Below are positions 56,052 through 64,000 of a stretch of 64,000 nt of DNA, in pieces. The notes under the pieces were generated by a model. It worked only from the letters and a program-made list of their open reading frames with translations. It made no database searches and had not been told where the DNA came from. Positions within the stretch are counted from its first letter, which is position 1, and the number at the start of each line of letters is the position of its first letter. Source of the DNA: Streptomyces hygroscopicus (GTDB taxonomy: Bacteria > Actinomycetota > Actinomycetes > Streptomycetales > Streptomycetaceae); NCBI GenBank assembly GCA_002021875.1, contig CP018627.1, positions 3,348,001 to 3,412,000 on the forward strand, given 5' to 3'. The translations under genes were made by a program, and so were the position numbers.

Positions 56052-56420
56052 CTAGTTGGGCATCAGGTGGTAGTCGGGGAAGTCGCCGGGGAGGCGCTCG
56101 GGGTGTGGGCCCTCGGTGACGGCGCGGATCAGGAGGTCGCCGCCGACGAAGGCGCCGCGCGGCGAAGTGGCCGTCGGCGAGTTCGCCGCGGTGGAGGGGG
56201 ACGGCGCCGCGGTCGATGGCCTCGGTGACCTGGTCGGCCGGCTCCTTGGCCTTGGCCGCGTTGATCAGGGGGCCGAAGTCGAGGTCGGGGAGCTGGTCGG
56301 AGGGGTGCTCCACCGCCAGGGGGTGGCCCATGCGGATGGCGCGCACCGCCGGGAGGTAGACGGAGAGGCGGTCCGTACGGACACCCGTCACGTACGTGTC
56401 GTGGCTGTGCGTGGCCGGGT
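56052..56420 (-). pseudogene. aldehyde dehydrogenase remnant
   Basis: VRAIRMGHPLAVEHPSDQLP, then DLDFGPLINAAKAKEPADQV and VPLHRGELADGHFA match a middle segment of an actinobacterial ALDH. A frameshift near 56160 and an internal deletion lead to GAFVGGDLLIRAVTEGPHPE, then RLPGDFPDYHLMPN and a stop, the usual C-terminus. The N-terminal catalytic and Rossmann parts are missing. Confidence 0.8.
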
Positions 56421-56491
56421 GGCCGTACGGAGAGGAAGGTGGCGGTACGGAGCGTGACGGTGACCGGTTCGCGGATCGGGTACGGCTCAGC

Positions 56492-57388
56492 TCACGCGGC
56501 GTTGCCGGGTGATTCGGCCAGCAGGGCCACCACCAGCCCGGCGGTCTCCGTGGGGGTCGCTCCTACGCGCACGCCCGCCGCCTCCAGCGCCGCCTTCTTG
56601 GCCGCGGCGGTGCCCGAGGAGCCGGAGACGATGGCGCCCGCGTGGCCCATGGTGCGGCCCTCGGGGGCGGTGAATCCGGCGATATAGCCGACGACCGGCT
56701 TGGTGACGTGGTCGGCGATGTACCGCGCGGCGCGCTCCTCCGCGTCGCCGCCGATCTCCCCGATCATCACGATGAGGTCGGTGTCGGGGTCGGCCTCGAA
56801 GGCGGCCAGGGCGTCGATGTGGGTGGTGCCGATGACCGGGTCGCCGCCGATGCCCACGCAGGTGGAGAAGCCGATGTCGCGCAGCTCGTACATCAGTTGG
56901 TAGGTGAGGGTGCCGGACTTGGAGACCAGCCCGATCCGGCCCGGTTTGGTGATGTCGGCGGGGATGATGCCGGCGTTGGACTGGCCCGGGGAGATCAGCC
57001 CGGGGCAGTTGGGGCCGATGATCCTGGTGGCGCGGGCCCGGGCGTACGCCTGGAAGGCGACCGCGTCATGGACCGGGATGCCCTCGGTGATGACGACGGC
57101 GAGCGGGATCCGGGCGTCGGCGGCCTCGGTGACGGCGGCCTTGGCATGGGGCGGCGGGACGAACAGGACGCTCACACCGGCGCCGGTGACGTCCATGGCC
57201 TCGCGTACGGAGCCGAAGACGGGCACCGTACGGCCGTCGATGTCGACCCGGGTCCCGGCCTTGCGCGGATTGACGCCGCCGACCACGTCGGCGCCGGCGG
57301 CGAGCATCCGCCGGGTGTGCTTCATGCCTTCCGCGCCCGTCATGCCCTGGACGATGACCTTGCTGTCCTTGGTGAGGAAGATGGCCAT
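56492..57388 (-). CDS. sucD: succinyl-CoA synthetase alpha subunit
   Basis: A 298-residue CoA-binding subunit. It starts [20 protein letters not shown] (CoA loop), has the dinucleotide-like [22 protein letters not shown], and the phosphorylated His in [18 protein letters not shown]. It forms alpha2beta2 with sucC 12 bp upstream. The complex converts succinyl-CoA, ADP/GDP and phosphate to succinate, CoA and NTP, but related ligases accept malate or other acids. Because it is linked to a formyl-CoA/oxalyl-CoA module it is probably a second, specialised copy and not the citric-acid-cycle enzyme. Confidence 0.94.
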   Translation of the reverse strand: MAIFLTKDSKVIVQGMTGAEGMKHTRRMLAAGADVVGGVNPRKAGTRVDIDGRTVPVFGSVREAMDVTGAGVSVLFVPPPHAKAAVTEAADARIPLAVVITEGIPVHDAVAFQAYARARATRIIGPNCPGLISPGQSNAGIIPADITKPGRIGLVSKSGTLTYQLMYELRDIGFSTCVGIGGDPVIGTTHIDALAAFEADPDTDLIVMIGEIGGDAEERAARYIADHVTKPVVGYIAGFTAPEGRTMGHAGAIVSGSSGTAAAKKAALEAAGVRVGATPTETAGLVVALLAESPGNAA

Positions 57389-57400
57389 GATGTGCGCCCC

Positions 57401-58525
57401 CTACGCGGCGAGTTCGGCGGCGCGTGCGGCGGCGCCGTCCATGGTGTCGGCCTGGTGGACGAGTGGATGAGCCAATTGGCCAAGGATGGCCCGGCCACGT
57501 GCGGCGTTGTTGCCGTCGAGCCGGACGACCAGCGGTTTGGTGAGGGGGACGGTGTCCAGGGCGCGCACGATGCCGTCGGCCACCGCGTCGCAGGCGGTGA
57601 TGCCGCCGAAGACGTTGACCAGGACGGAGCGCACCTCCGGGTCGTCGAGGACGAGGGACAGCCCGTCGGCCATCACCTGCGCCGAGGCGCCGCCGCCGAT
57701 GTCGAGGAAGTCGGCGGGGCGGGCGCCGCAGCCCGCGACGACGTCCAGGGTGGACATCACCAGGCCCGCGCCGTTGCCGATGACGCCCACCTGGCCGTCC
57801 AGTTTGACGTAGCCGAGCCCGGCGGCCTCGGCGCGGGCCTCCAGCGGGTCCCGGGCGCGGTCGCCGGAGTCGTCCCATGACGGCTGCCGGAAGCGGGCGT
57901 TGTCGTCCAGGGTGACCTTTCCGTCCAGGGCCACGATCGCGCCGTCCCGGGTCACCACCAGCGGGTTGACCTCGACCAGGAGGGCGTCGTGCGCGGTCAG
58001 GACGGTCCACAGCCGGCGGATGGTCCCGGCCGTCTCCCGTGGCAGTCCCCCGGCGACGGCGATCTCGGCGGCCTTCGCCTCGGTCACCCCCTCGGCCGGA
58101 TCGATCGCGATCCGGGCCACCGCCTCGGGGCGGCGCGCCGCGACCTCCTCGATCTCCATACCGCCCTCGGCGGAGGCGATGGCCGCAAAGCGGCCCGCGG
58201 CCCGGTCCAGAGTGAAGCCGAGGTACATCTCCCGTTCCACCTCGACCGGTTCGGCGACCATCACCCGGTGGACGGTGTGGCCCTTGATGTCCATGCCGAG
58301 GATCCGGCGTGCGGTCTGCTCGGCCGCCGCCGGGTCGTCGGCGAGCTTCACGCCGCCCGCCTTGCCCCGGCCGCCGGTTTTCACCTGGGCCTTTATGACG
58401 ACGCGGCCGCCGAGCCGCTCGGCGGCGGCACGGGCGGCTTCGGCCGTGTCCACGACCTCGGCTCGCGGCACCAACACGCCGTTCTCTTGGAGGAGTTCCC
58501 GTGCCTGGTGTTCGTACAGGTCCAT
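57401..58525 (-). CDS. sucC: succinyl-CoA synthetase beta subunit
   Basis: A 374-residue ATP-grasp subunit. It begins [20 protein letters not shown], with [20 protein letters not shown] binding nucleotide, a metal-binding [10 protein letters not shown], and the C-terminal phosphate-relay part [29 protein letters not shown]. It is the first gene of the sucC-sucD pair, transcribed away from the ThDP-enzyme gene across a region with an inverted repeat. Confidence 0.94.
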   Translation of the reverse strand: MDLYEHQARELLQENGVLVPRAEVVDTAEAARAAAERLGGRVVIKAQVKTGGRGKAGGVKLADDPAAAEQTARRILGMDIKGHTVHRVMVAEPVEVEREMYLGFTLDRAAGRFAAIASAEGGMEIEEVAARRPEAVARIAIDPAEGVTEAKAAEIAVAGGLPRETAGTIRRLWTVLTAHDALLVEVNPLVVTRDGAIVALDGKVTLDDNARFRQPSWDDSGDRARDPLEARAEAAGLGYVKLDGQVGVIGNGAGLVMSTLDVVAGCGARPADFLDIGGGASAQVMADGLSLVLDDPEVRSVLVNVFGGITACDAVADGIVRALDTVPLTKPLVVRLDGNNAARGRAILGQLAHPLVHQADTMDGAAARAAELAA

Positions 58526-58619
58526 TGCCAGCTCCCTGATGACCGGTCAGCAGCGCTGGATCGAACGAGTGGCGCACGCCCCCTGGACATCGCTCGGCCG
58601 ATGGTGGGATAACAAAGTT

Positions 58620-58644
58620 CATACAGGATAACGTCGACTGTATG
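58620..58644. promoter_or_regulatory. inverted repeat CATACAG-N11-CTGTATG
   Basis: A perfect 7-bp dyad, AT-rich for this genome, located 94 bp upstream of sucC's start and 59 bp upstream of the ThDP enzyme gene. Its form is that of a GntR- or IclR-type operator serving the two divergent operons. No regulator gene is adjacent. Confidence 0.65.
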
Positions 58645-58703
58645 CAATCCACGGATCCATCCGCGAGGCACGCACCGACCCCTACGAAGGGACGCGATTC
58701 GCC

Positions 58704-60419
58704 ATGCCCGACGACAGCCAGGACGTCATCTCCGGCGGGCACTTGGTCGCCAAAGCACTCAAGGCAGAGGGCGTCGAGGTCATCTACACCCTCTGCGGCG
58801 GCCACATCATCGACATCTACGACGGCTGCGTCGACGAGGGCATCGATGTCATCGACGTACGCCATGAACAGGTCGCCGCCCACGCCGCCGACGGCTACGC
58901 CCGGATCACCGGCAAGCCCGGCTGCGCCGTCGTCACCGCCGGTCCCGGCACCACCGACGCGGTCACCGGCGTCGCCAACGCCTTCCGCGCCGAGTCACCC
59001 ATGCTGCTCATCGGCGGCCAGGGCGCCCACAACCAGCACAAGATGGGATCCCTCCAGGACCTTCCGCACGTCGACATGATGGCGCCGATCACCAAGTTCG
59101 CCGCCACCGTTCCGGACACCGCCCGCGCCGCCGACATGGTCTCCATGGCCTTCCGCGAGTGCTTCCACGGCGCCCCCGGGCCCTCCTTCCTGGAGATCCC
59201 GCGCGATGTGCTGGACGCCAAGGTGCCGGTGGACAAGGCCCGTATCCCCCAGGCCGGGCACTACCGGGCCTCCACCCGCAGCGCCGGTGACCCCGAGGCC
59301 GTCCAGAAGCTGGCCGATCTGCTGGTCCAGGCCGAGAAGCCCGCGATCCTGCTGGGCAGCCAGGTGTGGACCACCCGCGCCACCGACTCGGCCATCGAGC
59401 TGGTACGCACGCTCAATGTGCCCGCGTACATGAACGGCGCGGGGCGCGGCACACTGCCGCCCGGCGATCCGCACCACTTCCAGCTCTCCCGCCGCTACGC
59501 CTTCTCCAACGCCGACCTGATCGTCATCGTCGGCACGCCCTTCGACTTCCGGATGGGCTACGGCAAGCGGCTCTCCCCCGACGCCACCGTGGTCCAGATC
59601 GACCTCGACTACCGCACCGTCGGCAAGAACCGGGACATCGACCTCGGCATCGTGGGCGACGCGGGGCTGGTGCTCTCGGCCGTCACCCAGGCCGCTTCCG
59701 GCCAAGGGGGGTTTGGGGGGCTTCCCCCCGTAAGGCACAGCAATGGGGGCGCGGGCAAGCGCAAGGAGTGGCTGGACGAGCTGCGCGCCGCCGAGCAGAA
59801 GGCGATCGAGAAGCGGCTGCCCAACCTCCGGTCCGACGCCTCCCCCATCCATCCGTACCGCCTGGTCAGCGAGATCAACGACTTCCTCACCGAGGACTCG
59901 ATCTACATCGGTGACGGCGGCGACATCGTCACCTTCTCCGGTCAGGTCGTCCAGCCCAAGTCGCCCGGCCACTGGATGGACCCGGGGCCGCTGGGGACGC
60001 TCGGCGTCGGTGTGCCGTTCGTGATGGCCGCCAAGCAGGCCCGCCCCGACAAGGAGGTGGTGGCGCTCTTCGGCGACGGCGCGTTCTCCCTGACCGGCTG
60101 GGACTTCGAGACGCTGGTCCGCTTCGACCTGCCGTTCGTCGGCATCGTCGGCAACAACTCCTCGATGAACCAGATCCGTTACGGCCAGAAGGCCAAGTAC
60201 GGCGAGGAGCGCGAGCGGATCGGCAACACCCTCGGCGATGTGCCCTACGACCAGTTCGCGCGGATGCTCGGCGGCCACGGCGAGGAGGTCCGCGACCCGG
60301 CGGACATCGGCCCGGCGCTGCGGCGCGCCCGGGAGTCCGGCAAGCCGTCGCTGATCAACGTCTGGGTGGACCCGGACGCGTACGCCCCCGGAACCATGAA
60401 CCAGACCATGTACAAGTAG
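58704..60419 (+). CDS. ThDP-dependent oxalyl-CoA decarboxylase or 2-hydroxyacyl-CoA lyase
   Basis: A 571-residue ThDP enzyme. The PYR domain carries the cofactor Glu in IDVRHEQVAAHAADGYARI; the PP domain has the Mg/ThDP motif ALFGDGAFSLTGWDFETLVR through GNNSS. The neighbour gene encodes formyl-CoA:oxalate CoA-transferase, which favours oxalyl-CoA to formyl-CoA plus CO2. Yet the active-site segment after the first subdomain reads GSLQDLPHVDM, as in 2-hydroxyacyl-CoA lyases, not the Tyr-Glu pair of Oxalobacter OXC. Both enzymes release formyl-CoA. Residues about 330-350 contain a Gly-rich insert. I leave the symbol open. Confidence 0.85.
   Translation: MPDDSQDVISGGHLVAKALKAEGVEVIYTLCGGHIIDIYDGCVDEGIDVIDVRHEQVAAHAADGYARITGKPGCAVVTAGPGTTDAVTGVANAFRAESPMLLIGGQGAHNQHKMGSLQDLPHVDMMAPITKFAATVPDTARAADMVSMAFRECFHGAPGPSFLEIPRDVLDAKVPVDKARIPQAGHYRASTRSAGDPEAVQKLADLLVQAEKPAILLGSQVWTTRATDSAIELVRTLNVPAYMNGAGRGTLPPGDPHHFQLSRRYAFSNADLIVIVGTPFDFRMGYGKRLSPDATVVQIDLDYRTVGKNRDIDLGIVGDAGLVLSAVTQAASGQGGFGGLPPVRHSNGGAGKRKEWLDELRAAEQKAIEKRLPNLRSDASPIHPYRLVSEINDFLTEDSIYIGDGGDIVTFSGQVVQPKSPGHWMDPGPLGTLGVGVPFVMAAKQARPDKEVVALFGDGAFSLTGWDFETLVRFDLPFVGIVGNNSSMNQIRYGQKAKYGEERERIGNTLGDVPYDQFARMLGGHGEEVRDPADIGPALRRARESGKPSLINVWVDPDAYAPGTMNQTMYK
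59705..59750. repeat. G-rich in-frame insert with GGGGGG-CTT-CCCCCC hairpin
   Basis: Within the ThDP enzyme gene, at the linker between middle and C-terminal domains, runs of G (59706-59711, 59715-59720) and a perfect 6-bp hairpin (59715-59729) encode a Gly/Pro-rich loop (GFGGLPPVRHSNGG). The base composition is unlike the rest of the gene and suggests a small inserted element that kept the frame. Confidence 0.55.
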
Positions 60420-60431
60420 GGAGCCGCCACC

Positions 60432-61679
60432 ATGTCCCAGGCTGCCCAGGCCAATCAAGCTCTGACGGGCATCCGCGTCCTCGACATGACGCATGTGCAG
60501 TCCGGTCCCTCCGCCACCCAGCTGCTCGCCTGGCTCGGCGCGGATGTGATCAAGCTGGAGAACACCACCGGGGACATCACCCGCAAGCAGTTGCGGGACC
60601 TCCCCGATGTGGACTCGCTCTACTTCACGATGCTCAACTGCAACAAGCGGAGCATCACCCTCAACACCAAGTCCGAGCGCGGCAAGGAGATCCTGACCGA
60701 GCTGATCCGCCGCAGCGATGTGCTGGTGGAGAACTTCGGTCCGGGCGCCGTGGACCGCATGGGGTTCTCCTGGGAGCGCATCCAGGAGATCAATCCGCGG
60801 CTGGTCTACGCCTCGATCAAGGGGTTCGGCGAGGGCCCGTACACCAAGTTCAAGGCGTACGAGGTGGTCGCGCAGGCCATGGGCGGGTCGATGTCCACGA
60901 CCGGCTTCGAGGACGGCCCGCCGCTGGCGACCGGCGCCCAGATCGGCGACTCCGGCACCGGGGTGCACTGCGTGGCGGGCATCCTCGCCGCGCTCTACCA
61001 GCGCACCCACACCGGGCGCGGCCAGCGGGTCAATGTGGCGATGCAGCACGCGGTGCTCAACCTGTGCCGGGTCAAGCTGCGCGACCAGCAGCGGCTGACG
61101 CACGGACCGCTCGCCGAGTACCCGAATGAGGACTTCGGCGACGAGGTGCCGCGCAGCGGCAACGCCAGCGGTGGCGGCCAGCCCGGCTGGGCGGTCAAAT
61201 GCGCGCCCGGCGGGCCCAACGACTACGTCTACGTCATCGTGCAGCCGGTCGGCTGGGAGCCCATCACCCGGCTCATCGGCCGCCCCGAGCTGGCCGAGGA
61301 CCCGGAGTGGGCCTCGCCCGAGTCGCGGCTGCCGAAGCTGGCCAAGATGTTCCAGCTGATCGAGGAGTGGTCCAGCACCCTGCCCAAGTGGGAGGTGCTG
61401 GAGCAGCTCACGGCCCACAACATCCCGTGCGGGCCGATCCTGTCCACCAAGGAGATCGTCGAGGACGCCTCGCTCGCGGCCAACGAGATGATCGTCGAGG
61501 TCGACCACCCCGAGCGCGGCCCCTTCACCACGGTCGGCTCCCCGCTGAAGCTCTCCGACTCCCCGGTCCAGGTCGAGCGCTCCCCGCTGCTGGGTGAGCA
61601 CAACGAAGAGGTGTACGTCGGGGAGCTGGGACTCGGCGACGAGGAAGTGCGGCTGCTCAAAACGGACGGAGTGATCTGA
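60432..61679 (+). CDS. frc: formyl-CoA:oxalate CoA-transferase (CaiB/BaiF family)
   Basis: A 415-residue class III CoA-transferase, close to Oxalobacter FRC in length and motifs: the catalytic Asp in [34 protein letters not shown], and the mobile glycine loop [11 protein letters not shown]. These features are specific for FRC-like members. It exchanges CoA between formyl-CoA and oxalate (or another acid), in the cytosol. It follows the ThDP enzyme by 12 bp (RBS GGGAGCC) and precedes the ligase by 2 bp; the three are one transcript. Confidence 0.93.
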   Translation: MSQAAQANQALTGIRVLDMTHVQSGPSATQLLAWLGADVIKLENTTGDITRKQLRDLPDVDSLYFTMLNCNKRSITLNTKSERGKEILTELIRRSDVLVENFGPGAVDRMGFSWERIQEINPRLVYASIKGFGEGPYTKFKAYEVVAQAMGGSMSTTGFEDGPPLATGAQIGDSGTGVHCVAGILAALYQRTHTGRGQRVNVAMQHAVLNLCRVKLRDQQRLTHGPLAEYPNEDFGDEVPRSGNASGGGQPGWAVKCAPGGPNDYVYVIVQPVGWEPITRLIGRPELAEDPEWASPESRLPKLAKMFQLIEEWSSTLPKWEVLEQLTAHNIPCGPILSTKEIVEDASLAANEMIVEVDHPERGPFTTVGSPLKLSDSPVQVERSPLLGEHNEEVYVGELGLGDEEVRLLKTDGVI

Positions 61680-61681
61680 CG

Positions 61682-63817
61682 GTGACGTATGACAACGATG
61701 CCGTGCGCGCGGTGCTGGACGCCGCCCGCGCCGAGGGGCGCACGGCGCTGACCGCTCCCGAAGGGAAGCGGATCACCGATGCCTATGGCATCCCGACCCC
61801 GGCCGAGGGGCTGGCGGAGACCGTCGACGAGGCGGTGTCGCTGGCCGACCGGATCGGCTTCCCGGTCGTCCTCAAGATCGTGTCCCCGGACATCCTGCAC
61901 AAGACCGACGCGGGCGGGGTCCGGGTGGGGCTGGCCTCCTGCGCCGAGGTGCGGGGCGCGTTCACCGCGATCGTCGACAACGCCCGCTCCTACGACCCCA
62001 AGGCCCGGATCCAGGGCGTCCAGGTGCAGCAGATGGTCCCGGACGGCGGGCAGGAGGTCATCGTCGGCGCGGTCACCGATCCCACCTTCGGCAAGGTCGT
62101 GGCGTTCGGCCTCGGCGGGGTGCTGGTGGAGGTGCTGAAGGACATCACCTTCCGGCTGGCCCCGGCGACCGAGGACGAGGCGCTGTCGATGCTGGACGGG
62201 ATCCGCGCCGCCGAGGTGCTGCGCGGGGTCCGGGGCGGCCAGGCGGTGGACCGCGGGGCGCTCGCCGATCTGATCGTGCGGGTCTCCCGGCTGGTGGCGG
62301 ACTTCCCGGAGATCACGGAGGTCGATCTCAACCCGGTGTTCGCCACCGCGAGCGGGGTGCTCGCCGCCGATGTGCGGCTGCTGATCGGGGACCCCGCCCC
62401 GCAGGAGCGCCGCCGCTACTCGCGCGAGGAGATCCTGAGCGCGATGCGCCGGCTGATGCAGCCGCGCTCGGTGGCGGTGGTGGGCGCCTCCAACGAGCAG
62501 GGCAAGATCGGCAATTCGGTGATGCGCAACCTCATCGACGGCGGTTTCCCCGGGGAGATCCACCCGGTGAACCCCAAGGCCGACGACATCCTGGGCCGCA
62601 AGGCGTACAAGAGCGTCACGGACGTCCCCGGCGAGGTGGATGTGGCGGTCTTCGCGATCCCCGCGAAGTTCGTGCCCGCCGCGCTGGAGGAGGTCGGCCG
62701 CAAGGGCATCCCGAACGCCGTGCTGATCCCGTCCGGCTTCGCCGAAACCGGTGAACACGAGCTGCAGCGGCGGATCGTGGAGATCGCCGAGGAGTACGGG
62801 GTGCGGGTGCTGGGGCCCAACATCTACGGCTACTACTCCACGTGGCAGGACCTGTGCGCCACCTTCTGCACCCCGTACGACGTCAAGGGGCCGGTGGCGC
62901 TCACCTCGCAGTCCGGTGGCATCGGGATGGCGATCCTCGGCTTCGCCCGGACGACCAAGACCGGGGTCTCGGCGATCGTCGGCCTCGGCAACAAGTCGGA
63001 CGTGGACGAGGACGACCTCCTCACCTGGTTCGGTGAGGACGACCGTACCCAGTGCATCGCGATGCATCTGGAGGATCTCAAGGACGGCCGGGCCTTCGTG
63101 GAGGCGGCGCGGGCCACGGTGCCCAGGAAGCCCGTGGTGGTGCTCAAGGCGGGCCGTACGGCGGCCGGCGCCAGGGCGGCCGGCTCCCACACCGGCGCGC
63201 TGGCCGGGGACGACGCGGTCTACGACGACATCCTGCGGCAGGCCGGGGTGATCCGGGCGCCGGGCCTGAACGAGATGCTGGAGTACGCGCGGGCGCTGCC
63301 CGTGCTGCCCACGCCACAGGGTGACAACGTCGTCATCATCACCGGCGCCGGGGGCTCGGGGGTGCTGCTGTCGGACGCGATCGTCGACAACGGGCTGTCG
63401 CTGATGGAGATCCCGGACGACCTGGACGCCGCGTTCCGCCGCTTCATCCCGCCGTTCGGCGCGGCCGGGAACCCGGTGGACATCACCGGCGGCGAACCGC
63501 CGTCCACCTACGAGGCGACCATCCGGCTGGGCCTGGAGGATCCGCGGATCCACTCATTGGTCCTGGGCTACTGGCACACCATCGTCACCCCGCCGATGGT
63601 GTTCGCCGAGCTGACCGCGCGGGTCGTCGAGGAGTTCCGCGCCCGGGGCATCGCCAAACCGGTGGTGGCCTCGCTCGCGGGCGACACCGAGGTCGAGGAG
63701 GCGTGCGCCTACCTCTTCGAGCACGGGGTCGTGGCTTATCCGTACACCACCGAGAAGCCGGTGGCCGTCCTGGGTGCCAAGTACCGCTGGGCCAGGTCAG
63801 CGGGGCTGCTCACCTAA
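61682..63817 (+). CDS. ADP-forming acyl-CoA synthetase, fused beta-alpha chains
   Basis: A 711-residue NDP-forming acyl-CoA ligase in which the ATP-grasp (beta) part comes first (FPVVLKIVSPDILHKTDAGG, VFGLGG-like AFGLGGVLVEVLKDI), followed by the CoA-binding and ligase (alpha) part (RSVAVVGASNEQGKIGN, ALTSQSGGIGMAIL, and the phospho-His in GSHTGALAGDDAVYD). It starts with GTG 2 bp after frc. It would convert an acyl-CoA such as formyl-, acetyl- or oxalyl-CoA plus ADP into the acid plus ATP, or the reverse. The order differs from the alpha-beta fusion of archaeal ACD; acyl specificity is unknown. Confidence 0.92.
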   Translation: MTYDNDAVRAVLDAARAEGRTALTAPEGKRITDAYGIPTPAEGLAETVDEAVSLADRIGFPVVLKIVSPDILHKTDAGGVRVGLASCAEVRGAFTAIVDNARSYDPKARIQGVQVQQMVPDGGQEVIVGAVTDPTFGKVVAFGLGGVLVEVLKDITFRLAPATEDEALSMLDGIRAAEVLRGVRGGQAVDRGALADLIVRVSRLVADFPEITEVDLNPVFATASGVLAADVRLLIGDPAPQERRRYSREEILSAMRRLMQPRSVAVVGASNEQGKIGNSVMRNLIDGGFPGEIHPVNPKADDILGRKAYKSVTDVPGEVDVAVFAIPAKFVPAALEEVGRKGIPNAVLIPSGFAETGEHELQRRIVEIAEEYGVRVLGPNIYGYYSTWQDLCATFCTPYDVKGPVALTSQSGGIGMAILGFARTTKTGVSAIVGLGNKSDVDEDDLLTWFGEDDRTQCIAMHLEDLKDGRAFVEAARATVPRKPVVVLKAGRTAAGARAAGSHTGALAGDDAVYDDILRQAGVIRAPGLNEMLEYARALPVLPTPQGDNVVIITGAGGSGVLLSDAIVDNGLSLMEIPDDLDAAFRRFIPPFGAAGNPVDITGGEPPSTYEATIRLGLEDPRIHSLVLGYWHTIVTPPMVFAELTARVVEEFRARGIAKPVVASLAGDTEVEEACAYLFEHGVVAYPYTTEKPVAVLGAKYRWARSAGLLT

Positions 63818-63915
63818 GCGCTTCGCTGGAAGTGCCCCGACCTGCCGTCGATCGTCTGCGGCGCCGTCGTGGCTGGTCGCGCCCGCGTGGCGGAGCCGCA
63901 CATCGACACGGCCCC

Positions 63916-63932
63916 GCGCCCCTTCGGGGCGC
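63916..63932 (+). terminator. GCGCCCC-TTC-GGGGCGC hairpin
   Basis: A perfect 7-bp stem, 99 bp after the ligase stop; likely end of the frc operon. The rest of the stretch to 64000 shows no gene. Confidence 0.5.
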
Positions 63933-64000
63933 CACCGAACCGCGGCCGACTTCCACCGATCCGCATAGCCGCCACGTTTCCCGGAGCACGAAGAGTTTGG

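Noticed and set aside
58995..61601. 868-codon open frame on the minus strand
   Set aside because: Antisense of the ThDP enzyme and frc, opened by high GC in third positions; no domain and no start signal.
61229..63553. 774-codon minus-strand frame
   Set aside because: Antisense of the ADP-forming ligase and the 3' end of frc.

Overview
The window is very GC-rich with strong third-position GC bias. It has many GTG and TTG starts, 4-nt stop/start overlaps, twin-arginine signal peptides, F420- and mycofactocin-type enzymes, an MmyB-type regulator and a PASTA-less Ser/Thr kinase. All of this points to Streptomyces, probably an accessory-rich chromosome arm. The species cannot be fixed from sequence alone.

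Layout. 1-12.9 kb: an edge-truncated alpha/beta hydrolase, an aldo/keto reductase and an MmyB-type regulator (one operon); a LacI regulator with a coupled 58-aa protein; an exported amidohydrolase; a hydrolase-MerR-GNAT operon with a MerR-type operator; a membrane Ser/Thr kinase; a methyltransferase-CDGSH pair; a Ppx/GppA phosphatase and an SDR. 13.1-20.0 kb: sugar enzymes (DMT transporter, 47-aa protein, GH65 phosphorylase, exported GH97) and a nitronate monooxygenase. 20.1-20.7 kb: an SDR and a TetR gene that appear truncated and fused by one deletion. 20.9-26.6 kb: an operon encoding a two-subunit glycine decarboxylase P-protein, an AcoX-type kinase, an SDR and a GntR/FCD regulator. Diverging from it, 26.8-34.2 kb, is a tightly overlapped sugar operon (lipoprotein, two permeases, GH42, YgjK-like GH63) ending in a strong hairpin.

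34.5-56.4 kb is a decayed, mosaic accessory zone. It holds gene fragments, a Clp-N-like protein coupled to a two-component system, several C-terminal fragments of serine recombinases, IS remnants, and two near-identical direct repeats of about 0.6 kb bracketing 9 kb. Between the repeats are an exported hydrolase, a LysR/aldo-keto reductase pair with a clear operator, and a catabolic cassette (amidohydrolase, F420-type oxidoreductase, metallo-hydrolase, SnoaL-like protein, dead mycofactocin-type SDR). Next comes a four-gene block: NrtR-like Nudix regulator, MTAN/PNP-type nucleosidase with a C-terminal extension, a large four-TM protein with a cytosolic N-terminal domain, and a small four-TM protein. 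It resembles a nucleotide-signalling or conflict module and is the best candidate for an undescribed system. The zone ends at a tRNA-Leu(GAG) gene overlapped by a recombinase fragment, as expected of an integration hot spot.

56.5-63.8 kb is a conserved-looking CoA module. sucD-sucC diverge, across a perfect inverted repeat, from a ThDP enzyme (oxalyl-CoA decarboxylase or 2-hydroxyacyl-CoA lyase), a formyl-CoA:oxalate CoA-transferase and an ADP-forming acyl-CoA ligase. Together these would interconvert oxalate, formyl-CoA and other acyl-CoA species.
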